Positions 26,224 to 34,471 of a stretch of 64,000 nt of DNA are shown here, in pieces. The stretch covers positions 5,766,001-5,830,000 of the forward strand of contig NZ_CP109499.1 in assembly GCF_036231965.1 (NCBI RefSeq). The letters are read 5' to 3'. Origin of the DNA: Streptomyces sp. NBC_01428. Lineage in GTDB: Bacteria; Actinomycetota; Actinomycetes; Streptomycetales; Streptomycetaceae. Every line of letters starts with the position of its first letter. The first letter of the stretch is position 1. A program made the position numbers and the translations under genes. The notes beneath the pieces were generated by a model that was not told the origin of the DNA, did no database searches, and saw only the letters and a program-made list of their open reading frames with translations.

Positions 26224-27003
26224 ATGTCAGAGCGCAAGCCCATCGAGTCGTGGCTCACCGACATGGACGGTGTCCTCATCCACGAAGGGGTGCCGATCCC
26301 CGGCGCCGACTCCTTCGTCAAGAAGCTGCGGGAGTCCGGCAAGCCCTTCCTGGTCCTGACGAACAACTCCATCTACACCGCCCGTGACCTGCACGCGAGG
26401 CTGCGGCGCATGGGCCTGGACGTGCCGGTCGAGAACATCTGGACCTCCGCCCTCGCCACCGCCAAGTTCCTCGACGACCAGCGGCCCGGCGGCACCGCGT
26501 ACGTGATCGGCGAGGCCGGCCTGACCACCGCGCTGCACGACATCGGATACGTCCTCACCGACCACGAGCCGGACTACGTCGTCCTCGGCGAGACCCGCAC
26601 CTACTCCTTCGAGGCCATGACCAAGGCGGTCCGGCTGATCAAGGGCGGCGCCCGGTTCATCGCCACCAACCCGGACGAGACCGGCCCCTCCACCGAGGGC
26701 CCGCTGCCCGCCACCGGCGCGGTCGCCGCACTGATCACCAAGGCCACCGGCAAGCAGCCCTACTTCGCCGGAAAGCCGAACCCGCTGATGATGCGGACCG
26801 GACTGAACGCCATCGGCGCCCACTCCGAGACCAGCGCGATGATCGGCGACCGCATGGACACCGACGTGCTGGCCGGGCTGGAGGCGGGGATGCAGACCTT
26901 CCTCGTCCTGACCGGACTGACCACACCCGGCGAGATCGAGCAGTACCCGTACCGCCCGTCGCAGGTCGTCGACTCGATCGCCGACCTCGTCGAGCGCATC
27001 TGA
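26224..27003 (+). CDS. HAD-IIA family hydrolase (NagD-like)
   Basis: 259 aa from ATG 26224, behind AGGAGA. HAD motifs: DMDGVLIHEG (nucleophile and acid/base Asp), LTNNS (motif II), FAGKPNPLMM (motif III Lys) and IGDRMDTDVLAG (motif IV). A C2-type cap lies between motifs II and III. NagD relatives dephosphorylate nucleotides and small sugar phosphates. Here it could remove phosphate from a phosphonate-pathway by-product, but separation by a hairpin means it may be independent. Confidence 0.9.
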   Translation: MSERKPIESWLTDMDGVLIHEGVPIPGADSFVKKLRESGKPFLVLTNNSIYTARDLHARLRRMGLDVPVENIWTSALATAKFLDDQRPGGTAYVIGEAGLTTALHDIGYVLTDHEPDYVVLGETRTYSFEAMTKAVRLIKGGARFIATNPDETGPSTEGPLPATGAVAALITKATGKQPYFAGKPNPLMMRTGLNAIGAHSETSAMIGDRMDTDVLAGLEAGMQTFLVLTGLTTPGEIEQYPYRPSQVVDSIADLVERI

Positions 27004-27133
27004 CCGGCCGGGCGCCCGCGCCGGGCCCGAAACCCGAAACGCGCCGGACCGACCCGTTCGGAGCAACGGCGGCCCGCTGAAGATGCGGGCCACCGTCGCG
27101 CGGGGGACTCTCCAGATGTCTGGAGGTTTCACG

Positions 27134-27685
27134 ATGCGCTCAGTGCGACTCACTCTCTGTGCCGGTGCGGTGGTCGCGGCCGCGTTCACCCCCGTCGCCC
27201 ACGCGGCCGACGCGGGACCGGGCGGTGTCTCCGTGACGCCCGCGGGCCCCGGCTTCGGCAGCGACATCCGGCTGCGGGCCATGGGCTGCGCCGGCCGGAC
27301 CGGGACGGCGGTGTCCGACGCGTTCGTCTCCGACGCGCGGCTGACCGGTCCCGGCGGCGGCGGGCTGGTCGGCGAGACCCGCGTCCGCACCTCCCTGCAC
27401 CCCGGCAGCTACCCCGTCGAGATCGACTGCGACGGACACGCCGACCGGGTCAGAGGCACCGTCACCGTCGCCGACCCCGCCGCCTCGCCCGCCGTGACCG
27501 CGCCCGCCTCGCCCGTCGCACCCGTGCACGCGGGCGGCGGCGCCACCGCCCACTTCGGCTCGGTGGACGCCCGGGAGGCCGGCCCCGGCACCAGGCAGGC
27601 CGTGACCGGCCTGGTCCTCGCGGGCGTCGCCGCGGTCGCCGTCGCGCTCCGCAGCGCACGCCGGGGCCAGGACGGCCGCGACTGA
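27134..27685 (+). CDS. Exported protein paired with class F sortase
   Basis: 183 aa from ATG 27134, 7 bases after GGAGG. Signal peptide (RLTLCAGAVVAAAFTPVAHA), a beta-rich domain with two Cys (GCAGR, IDCDGH) and an Ala/Pro linker, then a C-terminal membrane helix (AVTGLVLAGVAAVAVALRSA) and basic tail. There is no LPXTG- or LAXTG-like motif ahead of the helix. It ends one base before the sortase start region, a gene pair often seen in Streptomyces. It may be a membrane-anchored accessory or non-canonical substrate of the sortase. Confidence 0.8.
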   Translation: MRSVRLTLCAGAVVAAAFTPVAHAADAGPGGVSVTPAGPGFGSDIRLRAMGCAGRTGTAVSDAFVSDARLTGPGGGGLVGETRVRTSLHPGSYPVEIDCDGHADRVRGTVTVADPAASPAVTAPASPVAPVHAGGGATAHFGSVDAREAGPGTRQAVTGLVLAGVAAVAVALRSARRGQDGRD

Positions 27686-27686
27686 C

Positions 27687-28352
27687 ATGGCCGAACGCGA
27701 ACGCTCCTCCGGCGCCGGCCGGCTGCTCACCGGGATCGCCTGGCTGGTGCTGCTGCTCGGCCTGTGGCTGTGGGGGAGCCGGGTCACGGACATCCGGCTG
27801 GGGGTGTCGGCGCCGACCACCGGGGACATCGCGGCCGTCGGACGCCCGCCCGAGGTCCGGCTGCCGCACGCCGTCAAGCCGCTCGGCAACGCCCGCCCCC
27901 AGCGCGTCGACATCCCCGCGATGGGCGTGCAGGCCCCCGTGGTCGCCCGCGGGCTCGACCGCGCGGGCGCCATCGACCCGCCCCCGTACGACCAGCCCGG
28001 CGTCGTCGCCTGGTACGCGGCCGGCGTGGAACCGGGAGCCGTCGGCACCGCGCTGATGGTCGGACACGTCGACACCGACACCCGGCCCGCGGTCTTCTAC
28101 AAACTCAGCTCCGTGAAGCCCGGCGACACCGTCCGGGTGGCCCGCGACGACGGGACGGTCGCGGAGTTCACCGTGGACGACGTCCAGGTACTCCCGCGCG
28201 ACCACTTCGACGCCCGGCAGGCCTACGGGCCACGGGAGTCGGGGCGGGCCGAGCTGCGGCTGGTCACCTGCGGCGGGACCTTCGACAGGACCACCGGGAC
28301 CTACACGGCGAACGTGGTCGTGTCGGCGTACCTCACCGGACGCGGCGTGTGA
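27687..28352 (+). CDS. Class F sortase
   Basis: 221 aa from ATG 27687. An N-terminal membrane helix (GIAWLVLLLGLWLWGSRV) is followed by the sortase domain: RVDIPAMGVQAPVVA, catalytic His in LMVGHVDTDTRP, catalytic Cys in LVTCGGTFDRTTG and the closing strand YTANVVVSAYL. The VTCGGxFD block is the class F form; these enzymes act on few substrates and their biology in Streptomyces is little known. Translated almost continuously with the upstream exported protein (stop at 27685, start at 27687). Confidence 0.92.
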   Translation: MAERERSSGAGRLLTGIAWLVLLLGLWLWGSRVTDIRLGVSAPTTGDIAAVGRPPEVRLPHAVKPLGNARPQRVDIPAMGVQAPVVARGLDRAGAIDPPPYDQPGVVAWYAAGVEPGAVGTALMVGHVDTDTRPAVFYKLSSVKPGDTVRVARDDGTVAEFTVDDVQVLPRDHFDARQAYGPRESGRAELRLVTCGGTFDRTTGTYTANVVVSAYLTGRGV

Positions 28353-28798
28353 ACCGGACGCCCGGACCGCCGACGCGCCGACCGGCACCCACGGGCCGGT
28401 GACCGGCGCCGTCACCGCAGCCCGGTCGGCGACCAGCTCCCCCCGAGAAGCCGCCGACCGGGCTGGTCCTCGACCGCGCGCGCACGGATCGCGGGAGTGA
28501 CCCGGCGTCGACGCGGGAGGTCTGGGTCCCCGTCCGCCGGACTCGGCGGAGGGGCGGGACAACCGGCCGGGGGCTGGGGCCGTTGGGGGCCACCTTAGAG
28601 GGAACGGGCGACCGGGCCTAGAGGGTGTCCGAGGCCAACTCGGCCTGACCCGGGGCCCGGTGACGGTCGGGGGCCGGGGCTCGGCCCCGGTCGTGTCGGG
28701 GCTGTAACAGCTCCCGGACAAGGGCCGGAGACCCCGCGGCGCGGACGGTGGGTATGTCACGATTGACCCTTAGGACGGTGCACCCAAGGGGGAGTCGG
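28353..28798. other. 446-bp non-coding spacer upstream of GH6 gene
   Basis: No credible gene. The sequence is slightly richer in A+T near 28740-28790, where the GH6 promoter should lie. No operator was recognised. Confidence 0.6.
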
Positions 28799-29815
28799 AT
28801 GTACGGCAACAAGGGTGCCGGGGCACGGGCGTCCATGGCGGTGCTGGGGGCGGCACTGCTGTTCGCGGGGTGCTCCTCAGGGGGCGGCGGCGGCACGGAC
28901 GAGGAATCCGGGGCGCCGGTCACGCAGCAGCCGAAGAACGCGGACCCGTTCTGGGTCAACCCGGACGGGAACGCGGCCGAACAGGTCGCCGCCTACGCGA
29001 AGGCGGGCCGCGGCGACGACGCCGCGCAGATCCGCAAGATAGCGGGACAGCCGACCGGCGAGTGGATCGGCCCGGAGAACCCGGAGCAGGAGGCGCGCGG
29101 TTTCACCGAGGCCGCCGAGAAGGCCGACCGGGCCGCGATCCTCGTCCTCTACAACATCCCGCACCGCGACTGCGGCCAGTTCTCGCAGGGAGGCGCCGCC
29201 GACGGGAACGCCTACCGGACCTGGATCGACGCGGTGGCCCGGGGCATCGGGGACCGCCCCGCCACGGTGATCCTGGAGCCGGACGCCATCCTCCACCTGG
29301 TCAACCAGTGCACCCCGGAGGAGTTCCGGGGGGAGCGCTACGACCTGCTCAAGGGCGCCGTCACCCGGCTCACGTCCCTGAAGAACACGAAGGTGTACCT
29401 GGACGCGGGCAACGCCGGCTGGGGACACCCCGACCAGATCTTCGAGCCCCTGCGCGCCGCCGGGATCGACCGGGCGGACGGCTTCGCGGTCAACGTCTCC
29501 AACTTCTACGCGACCGGGGATTCCATCGCCTACGGCAAGCAGCTCGCGTCGAAGGTGGGGAACAAGCACTTCGTCGTCGACACCAGCCGCAACGGCAACG
29601 GCCCGTACACGCGGGGCAAGCCCGACGAGAACTGGTGCAACCCGCCGGGCCGCGCGCTCGGCGAGAACCCGACGACGAAGACCGCCGACCCGCTCGTCGA
29701 CGCCTATCTGTGGATCAAGCGCCCCGGCGAGTCGGACGGCACCTGCAGGGGCGGCCCGAAGGCGGGCGACTGGTGGGCCGACTACGCGCTGAAGCTCGCG
29801 AAGGCCTCCAAGTAG
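28799..29815 (+). CDS. cslZ: GH6-family endoglucanase-like lipoprotein (CslZ type)
   Basis: 338 aa from ATG 28799, behind AAGGGGGA. Lipoprotein signal with lipobox LLFAGC (Cys about 24). GH6 signatures: VLYNIPHRDCGQFSQGG, catalytic-Asp region VILEPDAILH, YLDAGNAGWG, NVSNFYAT, DTSRNGNGP and WCNPPGRALG, with DAYLWIKRPGESDGTC. It hydrolyses beta-1,4-glucan by inversion. It is convergent with glxA-cslA and separated by a terminator, the arrangement of the S. coelicolor cslA-glxA-cslZ locus as I remember it. It probably trims or releases the tip glucan made by CslA. No carbohydrate-binding module is attached, consistent with acting near the membrane. Confidence 0.88.
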   Translation: MYGNKGAGARASMAVLGAALLFAGCSSGGGGGTDEESGAPVTQQPKNADPFWVNPDGNAAEQVAAYAKAGRGDDAAQIRKIAGQPTGEWIGPENPEQEARGFTEAAEKADRAAILVLYNIPHRDCGQFSQGGAADGNAYRTWIDAVARGIGDRPATVILEPDAILHLVNQCTPEEFRGERYDLLKGAVTRLTSLKNTKVYLDAGNAGWGHPDQIFEPLRAAGIDRADGFAVNVSNFYATGDSIAYGKQLASKVGNKHFVVDTSRNGNGPYTRGKPDENWCNPPGRALGENPTTKTADPLVDAYLWIKRPGESDGTCRGGPKAGDWWADYALKLAKASK

Positions 29816-29834
29816 CGGCGTCCCTCGGCACGCG

Positions 29835-29870
29835 AGAGGGCGCCCTCCGCCGGAGCGGGGAGCGCCCTCT
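29835..29870. terminator. Bidirectional terminator between cslZ and glxA
   Basis: AGAGGGCGC / GCGCCCTCT form a 9-bp stem with extra pairing inside, followed by TTCG on the plus strand, in the 73-bp gap between two convergent genes. Confidence 0.75.
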
Positions 29871-29888
29871 TCGTCAACGCCCGTACCG

Positions 29889-31826
29889 TCAGGGCACCTT
29901 GACCCACTGCGCCTTGCTGGGCGTGCCCTGGTCGTCCGTCACGAACAGCATGTACCAGCCGGACTCCACGAGGTTCCGGTTCTTCGGCACGGTCACCGAG
30001 ATCCCCTTCGCCGTCCTCGTGAAGTCCAGCGCGACGGACCGCTGGTCGACGTCGGTGACATGAGTGGACGCGCTCGGCCGGATCAGCCGCGCCGTCCTGA
30101 TGGACGAGGCGTGCGCCGAGGTGAACGTCGCCGAGGCGCCCCGGGCGATCGTCCGCGGGCCCCCGGACAGCGAGGGCCGCGAATCGCGGTACAGGTACGG
30201 CGGCGTGTAGATCTCGATGCGCTGCTCGAACGTGGCCGGCTTGGTGCCGGCCTTGTCCGCGTAGAGCGGGTTGGAGCCGAAGAACATCACGCGGCCGTCG
30301 GGCAGCAGGATCGAGCCCGAGTGGTAGTTCCGGCCGACCAGCGGATCGGCGACCCGGTCGAAGCTGTTCGCCTTCGGGTCGTAGATCCGCGCCTGGAGGA
30401 TGTCGGAGTCGCCGCGCCCCCGGTAGTCCTCGGAGCCGCCCGACACCAGGACCGTGTCGTCGGGCAGGATCGAGGACTGCGGATAGCGGGTGCCCTTCTC
30501 CAACCCGGGCCCGTCCACGAACGCCGGGTGCGGATCCTTGAGGTCGATCAGCCGGGTCCTCCTGCTGGACAGCTTGGACTCGCCGACCCCGCCGCCCCCG
30601 ATCACCAGGTACTTCTCGTCCTGCGCGGGCGGCAGCAGCACGGTCCCGGACGTCTCCATCATGTTCGGGTCGCTCAGGCCCCCGAGCTTGGTGAACGTGT
30701 TGCTCGCCAGGTCCCACACGCCGGGGTCGCGGCCCACGTCGTCGGGGCCGTAGCCGGCGTTCGAGCCCGAGTAGAAGAGCTTGCCGTTCTGCATCAGGGA
30801 GATCGCCGGATAGGTGGGGAACTGCCGGATGCCCTTGGTGTACGTCCACTTCCTGGTCTTCGGGTCGAAGACCTCGTTCTTGCCGGGGACGAGCTGGCCG
30901 ATCTCGTCCAGGCCGGAGAGGCTGAGGACCTTGCCGTCGCCGAGGGTGGTCAGCGTCGGGTACCAGCGGGCCTCGTTCATCGGGTCGACCTTGATGTACC
31001 GCTCGGCGACCGGATCGAACTCGTAGGCGTCGCGGATCCCCTGGAAGTCCTTCTTGTCCAGGGCGAGCTTCTGGGCGATCCCGTACGTGTTGCGGGCGTC
31101 GGAACCGCTCAGCCCGCGGATCCGGTAGTTGTCCTGGGTGCCGGTCTCGTACTTCTGGCCGCTCTTCTGGGCCTCGACGTAGATGCGGCCCAGTCCCGGG
31201 TCGTTGCGCAGGAACGCGCCGGTCTTCCTGTCGAAGACCTTCTTGGCGCGCGGTACGAGCACCGGGTCCTTGGAGACGAACGTCCTGCCGTTCTCCTTGC
31301 CGGTGAAGGTGCTGCCCGCCGGCAGGGTGATGGGCTTGTCCGGGTTCTCGTTGTGGACGACCATCAGGCCGCCCGCCTTGGTGACGTCCCCCTTCAGGGT
31401 CTCGTACCGCTTGGTGCCGCCCGCGATCAGCAGGTTGCCGTTCGCGAGCTGGGTGTGGCCCGTGCAGAAGAGGTCGGCGGGCGTCGGGATCTTCTTGACC
31501 GTGCCCTTGACCGGGTCCCAGATCCGCGTGTCGAACTTCTTCGCGTCGAAGTTCTGCTGGTTGTTCCCCGAGCCGGCGATCAGCAGGATCTTGCCCGTGT
31601 GCAGCAAGGCCGCGTGGATCGTGTTGAGGCGGTCCTGCTTCGGGAACTCGATGACGTCCCAGTGTCCGTTGTCGGCTTTGTACTCCGGCTTGTTGATCGT
31701 GTACTGGTGGTACTTGTCCGTCCCGAAGCGGTACAGCCACGGTCCGTTCATCCCGGCCAGCGCGAGCACCACCACCCCGGTGATCCCGAGGCGGCGGGCA
31801 CGGCGGCGACGGGCACCGTCCTTCAT
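29889..31826 (-). CDS. glxA: Radical copper oxidase GlxA
   Basis: 645 aa, ATG 31826 overlapping the cslA stop (ATGA). An N-terminal signal anchor (LGITGVVVLALAGMNGPWL) holds a seven-bladed kelch propeller outside the membrane and a C-terminal Ig-like domain closes it. Copper-radical site residues are visible: Cys121 (LFCTGH) and Tyr289 with stacking Trp288 (NEARWYP) form the expected thioether cofactor; Tyr501-His502 (GRNYHSG) and His589 (STHV) are the copper ligands. The enzyme oxidises alcohols or aldehydes to make H2O2. In Streptomyces it is required for glycan deposition at hyphal tips with CslA. Coupled translation with cslA suggests a fixed ratio. Confidence 0.93.
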   Translation of the reverse strand: MKDGARRRRARRLGITGVVVLALAGMNGPWLYRFGTDKYHQYTINKPEYKADNGHWDVIEFPKQDRLNTIHAALLHTGKILLIAGSGNNQQNFDAKKFDTRIWDPVKGTVKKIPTPADLFCTGHTQLANGNLLIAGGTKRYETLKGDVTKAGGLMVVHNENPDKPITLPAGSTFTGKENGRTFVSKDPVLVPRAKKVFDRKTGAFLRNDPGLGRIYVEAQKSGQKYETGTQDNYRIRGLSGSDARNTYGIAQKLALDKKDFQGIRDAYEFDPVAERYIKVDPMNEARWYPTLTTLGDGKVLSLSGLDEIGQLVPGKNEVFDPKTRKWTYTKGIRQFPTYPAISLMQNGKLFYSGSNAGYGPDDVGRDPGVWDLASNTFTKLGGLSDPNMMETSGTVLLPPAQDEKYLVIGGGGVGESKLSSRRTRLIDLKDPHPAFVDGPGLEKGTRYPQSSILPDDTVLVSGGSEDYRGRGDSDILQARIYDPKANSFDRVADPLVGRNYHSGSILLPDGRVMFFGSNPLYADKAGTKPATFEQRIEIYTPPYLYRDSRPSLSGGPRTIARGASATFTSAHASSIRTARLIRPSASTHVTDVDQRSVALDFTRTAKGISVTVPKNRNLVESGWYMLFVTDDQGTPSKAQWVKVP

Positions 31827-33772
31827 TTCTTACGTCCCCCAAGGGCGATCTGCACGGTCTGGTCGCCGCTCCCGCCCGCCGCGGCCCAGCTGGGCTTGTG
31901 CTGCGGCGCGTGCGGGGCGTGCTGCTCCTGCGGCGGGGCCGGGGCCTGCTGCGGAACGGCCACGTTCTCGGGCACCGCCCGCCCCCTGCGCCGCTCCTGC
32001 CGCAGGCTCCAGCGCCAGGCGAGGATCGGCGACGCGGTGATCAGCAGGGCGACGGCGCCCCAGGTGATCATCGCCGGGTGGGAGTGGCCGAGGACGAAGC
32101 CGGCGGTGATCGAGCCGGCGAAGACCAGGATGAAGAACAGATGGATCCGGAACGTCCCGAACAGCGTGTCGGGGCTGGCCGAGTCGCCCTTGGGCGTCAC
32201 CACGAACGAGCTCTTGCGGCGCAGCACGGTGTCCATCAGCGACCGTGCGTAGATCGGCGCGGACAGCGCCGACATCACCATTCCCGCCACACCGCCGGAT
32301 CCCTCCGGCTCGTGCGGCGAGACGTTGTGCCGGCGGTTCCAGATGTACAGGCCGATCTGGAGCGCCGAGGCGTTGCCGTACAGCATCAGCCAGACCGTGG
32401 GGTCGATGTTCACGCCCGAGGCGCCGAGCCCGAGGAACAGGGCGCAACTCAGCGCCGCGAGGATCCAGTTGAGCGCCGACATGGGGTAGAAGATGATCAT
32501 CATGGTGTAGTTGAAGAGCTTGCCCGGAGGCATGGTGGCGAAGCCCTTCCAGTACTGCTTGAGGATCGTCTCGTAGGTGCCCCGTGACCAGCGCAGCTGC
32601 TGGGTGAAGAAGTCCGTCCAGGCGCCCGGGCCCTCGCCGACGGCCAGCACGTCCGGCGTGTAGACCGACTTCCACCTGCGGCCCGTCGCCGGGTTCTTGG
32701 CACGGTGCATCTCGAACCCGGTCGCCATGTCCTCGGTGATCGAGTCGTACAGCCCGCCGATCTGCTTCAGCGCCCTGATGCGTACGGCGTTGGAGGTGCC
32801 GACGAACATCGGGGAGCCGTAGAAGTTGCCGGCCCGCTGGATGAGGGCGTGGAAGAGGAACTGCTGGGACTCGGCGGCCTTGGTGATGGGGTTGTCGTAA
32901 TTGCCGTACACCTGGGGGCCGATGACGAAGCCGACGTTCGGGTCGCGGAAGAAGCCGAGCATCCGCTCCAGGTAGTTGGGCAGCGGCACGTGGTCGGTGT
33001 CGACCGAGGCGAAGTAGTCGTACGCGTCGCCGTGCGCGTCCAGCCAGGCGTTGTAGTTGCCGTGCTTGGTCTTCGCGCGGTGGGCGCCCTTGGGCCGGTT
33101 CCACTTCTCGACGCCCTTGCGGGAGAAGTGGTGCACGCCCAGGCGCGCGCAGACCTCCTTCACGTCCGGGTCGTCGCCCTCGTCGAGGAGCCAGATGTGC
33201 AGAAGGCCCCGGTGGCGCAGCCTGACGGCGGCCTCCAGGGTCTTCGTCACCATGGCGAGCGGTTCCTTGCCCGGCACGAACGAGGTGAGGAAGGCGACTC
33301 TGGTGCCGGTCTCGGGCACCACCGGGACCGGGTCGCGGGCGACCAGGGTGGCGTGCGCGTTCGACAGCACGTTCATGCAGCGGAAGAACTCGATCAGACC
33401 GATCGAGACCAGCATCACCATGTCGAGGGCCGGCAGGAAGTCGTAGGCGGGATAGTCGCGTTCGGTCCAGTGCTCGGGCTGGAGCAGCCAGCCGAGCAGC
33501 ACCAGCGAGAGCAGCGGCGCGGCCCCCAGCATGAGCGCGGCTCTGAGGCGGTGCGGTTCCTGCGAGAGCAGGGAGCGGTACTGCACCCGGTACGGCTTGT
33601 CCGGGTCGGGCTGGGTGAGCGGGCCGGCGAGCCGGCTGTAGTGCTCGTAGTCGTATCTCGGCAGTGTGCTCTTGATCCTGCGGATGCTGCCGGTGCGGTG
33701 TGACGGCATGCGCAGCTGGGTCGTCTCGGACGGGTCGAAATCCTTTCGGGCACCCGTCGGCGTCGACGTCAT
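31823..33772 (-). CDS. cslA: Cellulose-synthase-like glycosyltransferase CslA
   Basis: 649 aa from ATG 33772. GT2 family: two N-terminal membrane segments (LMLGAAPLLSLVLLGWLL and ALDMVMLVSIGLIEFF), a cytosolic catalytic domain with WLLDEGDDPDV, DYFASVDTDHVPLPN and the product-translocation motif QQLRWSRG, then at least four more membrane helices. The C-terminal tail is Pro/Gln/His-rich. CslA polymerises a beta-glucan at the apex of growing hyphae, interacting with DivIVA. First gene of the cslA-glxA operon; the 400-bp upstream region is long enough for complex control. Confidence 0.93.
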   Translation of the reverse strand: MTSTPTGARKDFDPSETTQLRMPSHRTGSIRRIKSTLPRYDYEHYSRLAGPLTQPDPDKPYRVQYRSLLSQEPHRLRAALMLGAAPLLSLVLLGWLLQPEHWTERDYPAYDFLPALDMVMLVSIGLIEFFRCMNVLSNAHATLVARDPVPVVPETGTRVAFLTSFVPGKEPLAMVTKTLEAAVRLRHRGLLHIWLLDEGDDPDVKEVCARLGVHHFSRKGVEKWNRPKGAHRAKTKHGNYNAWLDAHGDAYDYFASVDTDHVPLPNYLERMLGFFRDPNVGFVIGPQVYGNYDNPITKAAESQQFLFHALIQRAGNFYGSPMFVGTSNAVRIRALKQIGGLYDSITEDMATGFEMHRAKNPATGRRWKSVYTPDVLAVGEGPGAWTDFFTQQLRWSRGTYETILKQYWKGFATMPPGKLFNYTMMIIFYPMSALNWILAALSCALFLGLGASGVNIDPTVWLMLYGNASALQIGLYIWNRRHNVSPHEPEGSGGVAGMVMSALSAPIYARSLMDTVLRRKSSFVVTPKGDSASPDTLFGTFRIHLFFILVFAGSITAGFVLGHSHPAMITWGAVALLITASPILAWRWSLRQERRRGRAVPENVAVPQQAPAPPQEQHAPHAPQHKPSWAAAGGSGDQTVQIALGGRKK

Positions 33773-34171
33773 GAGTCATCCCCCCAACACGCGCCGTCGG
33801 GCGCGTGTTCGTCGGTTCTCTTCGTCCGCCGGGGGTCCCCCTCGACCCTTCGCGGACGTGTCAATGGCAGACCGGGGCCAGCGCGTCGTCCACACCGTAT
33901 GGACGTGGAACCCCGGCCGTCCGGTTGCGCGACGCCCCCCTCGGCGTCCGGCCATGAACGGGGCCCCCAACCCCCCATGCCGCAACCGGCCAAGCCCCCC
34001 ACTTCTCTCAACTGCCATAAATCGACAGCCTCTTGCGGGCCCAGGGTTCTACGTCTCCCTTCATGATCGCAAGATGCGAAACGCGGTGTTAACCGGTCAT
34101 ACGCGCTAATTGGGACGCGTGTACGAAGAAGGGGCACAGGGGGGCGTCCGCGCGGGGGTCCCGGGGCATGA
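33773..34171. promoter_or_regulatory. cslA upstream region, ~400 bp without genes
   Basis: No gene is supported. The stretch 34010-34110 is clearly richer in A+T (CTCAACTGCCATAAATCGAC, TTAACCGGTCATACGCGCTA) than its surroundings and is the likeliest promoter area for cslA, about 250-330 bp upstream of its start. A long leader would result. Confidence 0.5.
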
Positions 34172-34207
34172 CGAAGAGCCCCCTCGTCATGACGAGGGGG
34201 CTCTTCG
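34172..34207. terminator. tRNA-Lys terminator hairpin (copy 1)
   Basis: A 17-bp perfect inverted repeat (CGAAGAGCCCCCTCGTC and its complement) around AT, directly downstream of the minus-strand tRNA gene. Confidence 0.9.
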
Positions 34208-34212
34208 GTCGG

Positions 34213-34286
34213 TGCGCCGCCAGGGACTCGAACCCCGGACCCGCTGATTAAGAGTCAGCTGCTCTAACCAACTGAGCTAGCGGCGC
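34213..34286 (-). tRNA. tRNA-Lys (CTT), copy 1
   Basis: The minus strand folds as a cloverleaf: acceptor GCGCCGC / GCGGCGC, D arm with AGCTCAGTTGGTTAGAGC, anticodon loop CTCTTAA (anticodon CTT) on stem GCTGA/TCAGC, and T arm GGGGTTCGAGTCCC. CCA is not encoded. It is identical to the copies at 43935 and 58246. Confidence 0.95.
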
Positions 34287-34471
34287 CTGCTGACGCGAAA
34301 ACTCTACCCGACCCACGGGGGTGCTCATGACCGCGGGGGCGTGCTCCGCAGCAGGTGGGAGGGCTCCCGTACATCATTCGGACCGTCAACATGCGACACC
34401 GGACGACAGTTGAGAAACTGACGATTGTGCAGAAATGCGGACATTTCCATCTGGAGTGTGAGGGGCAACGC

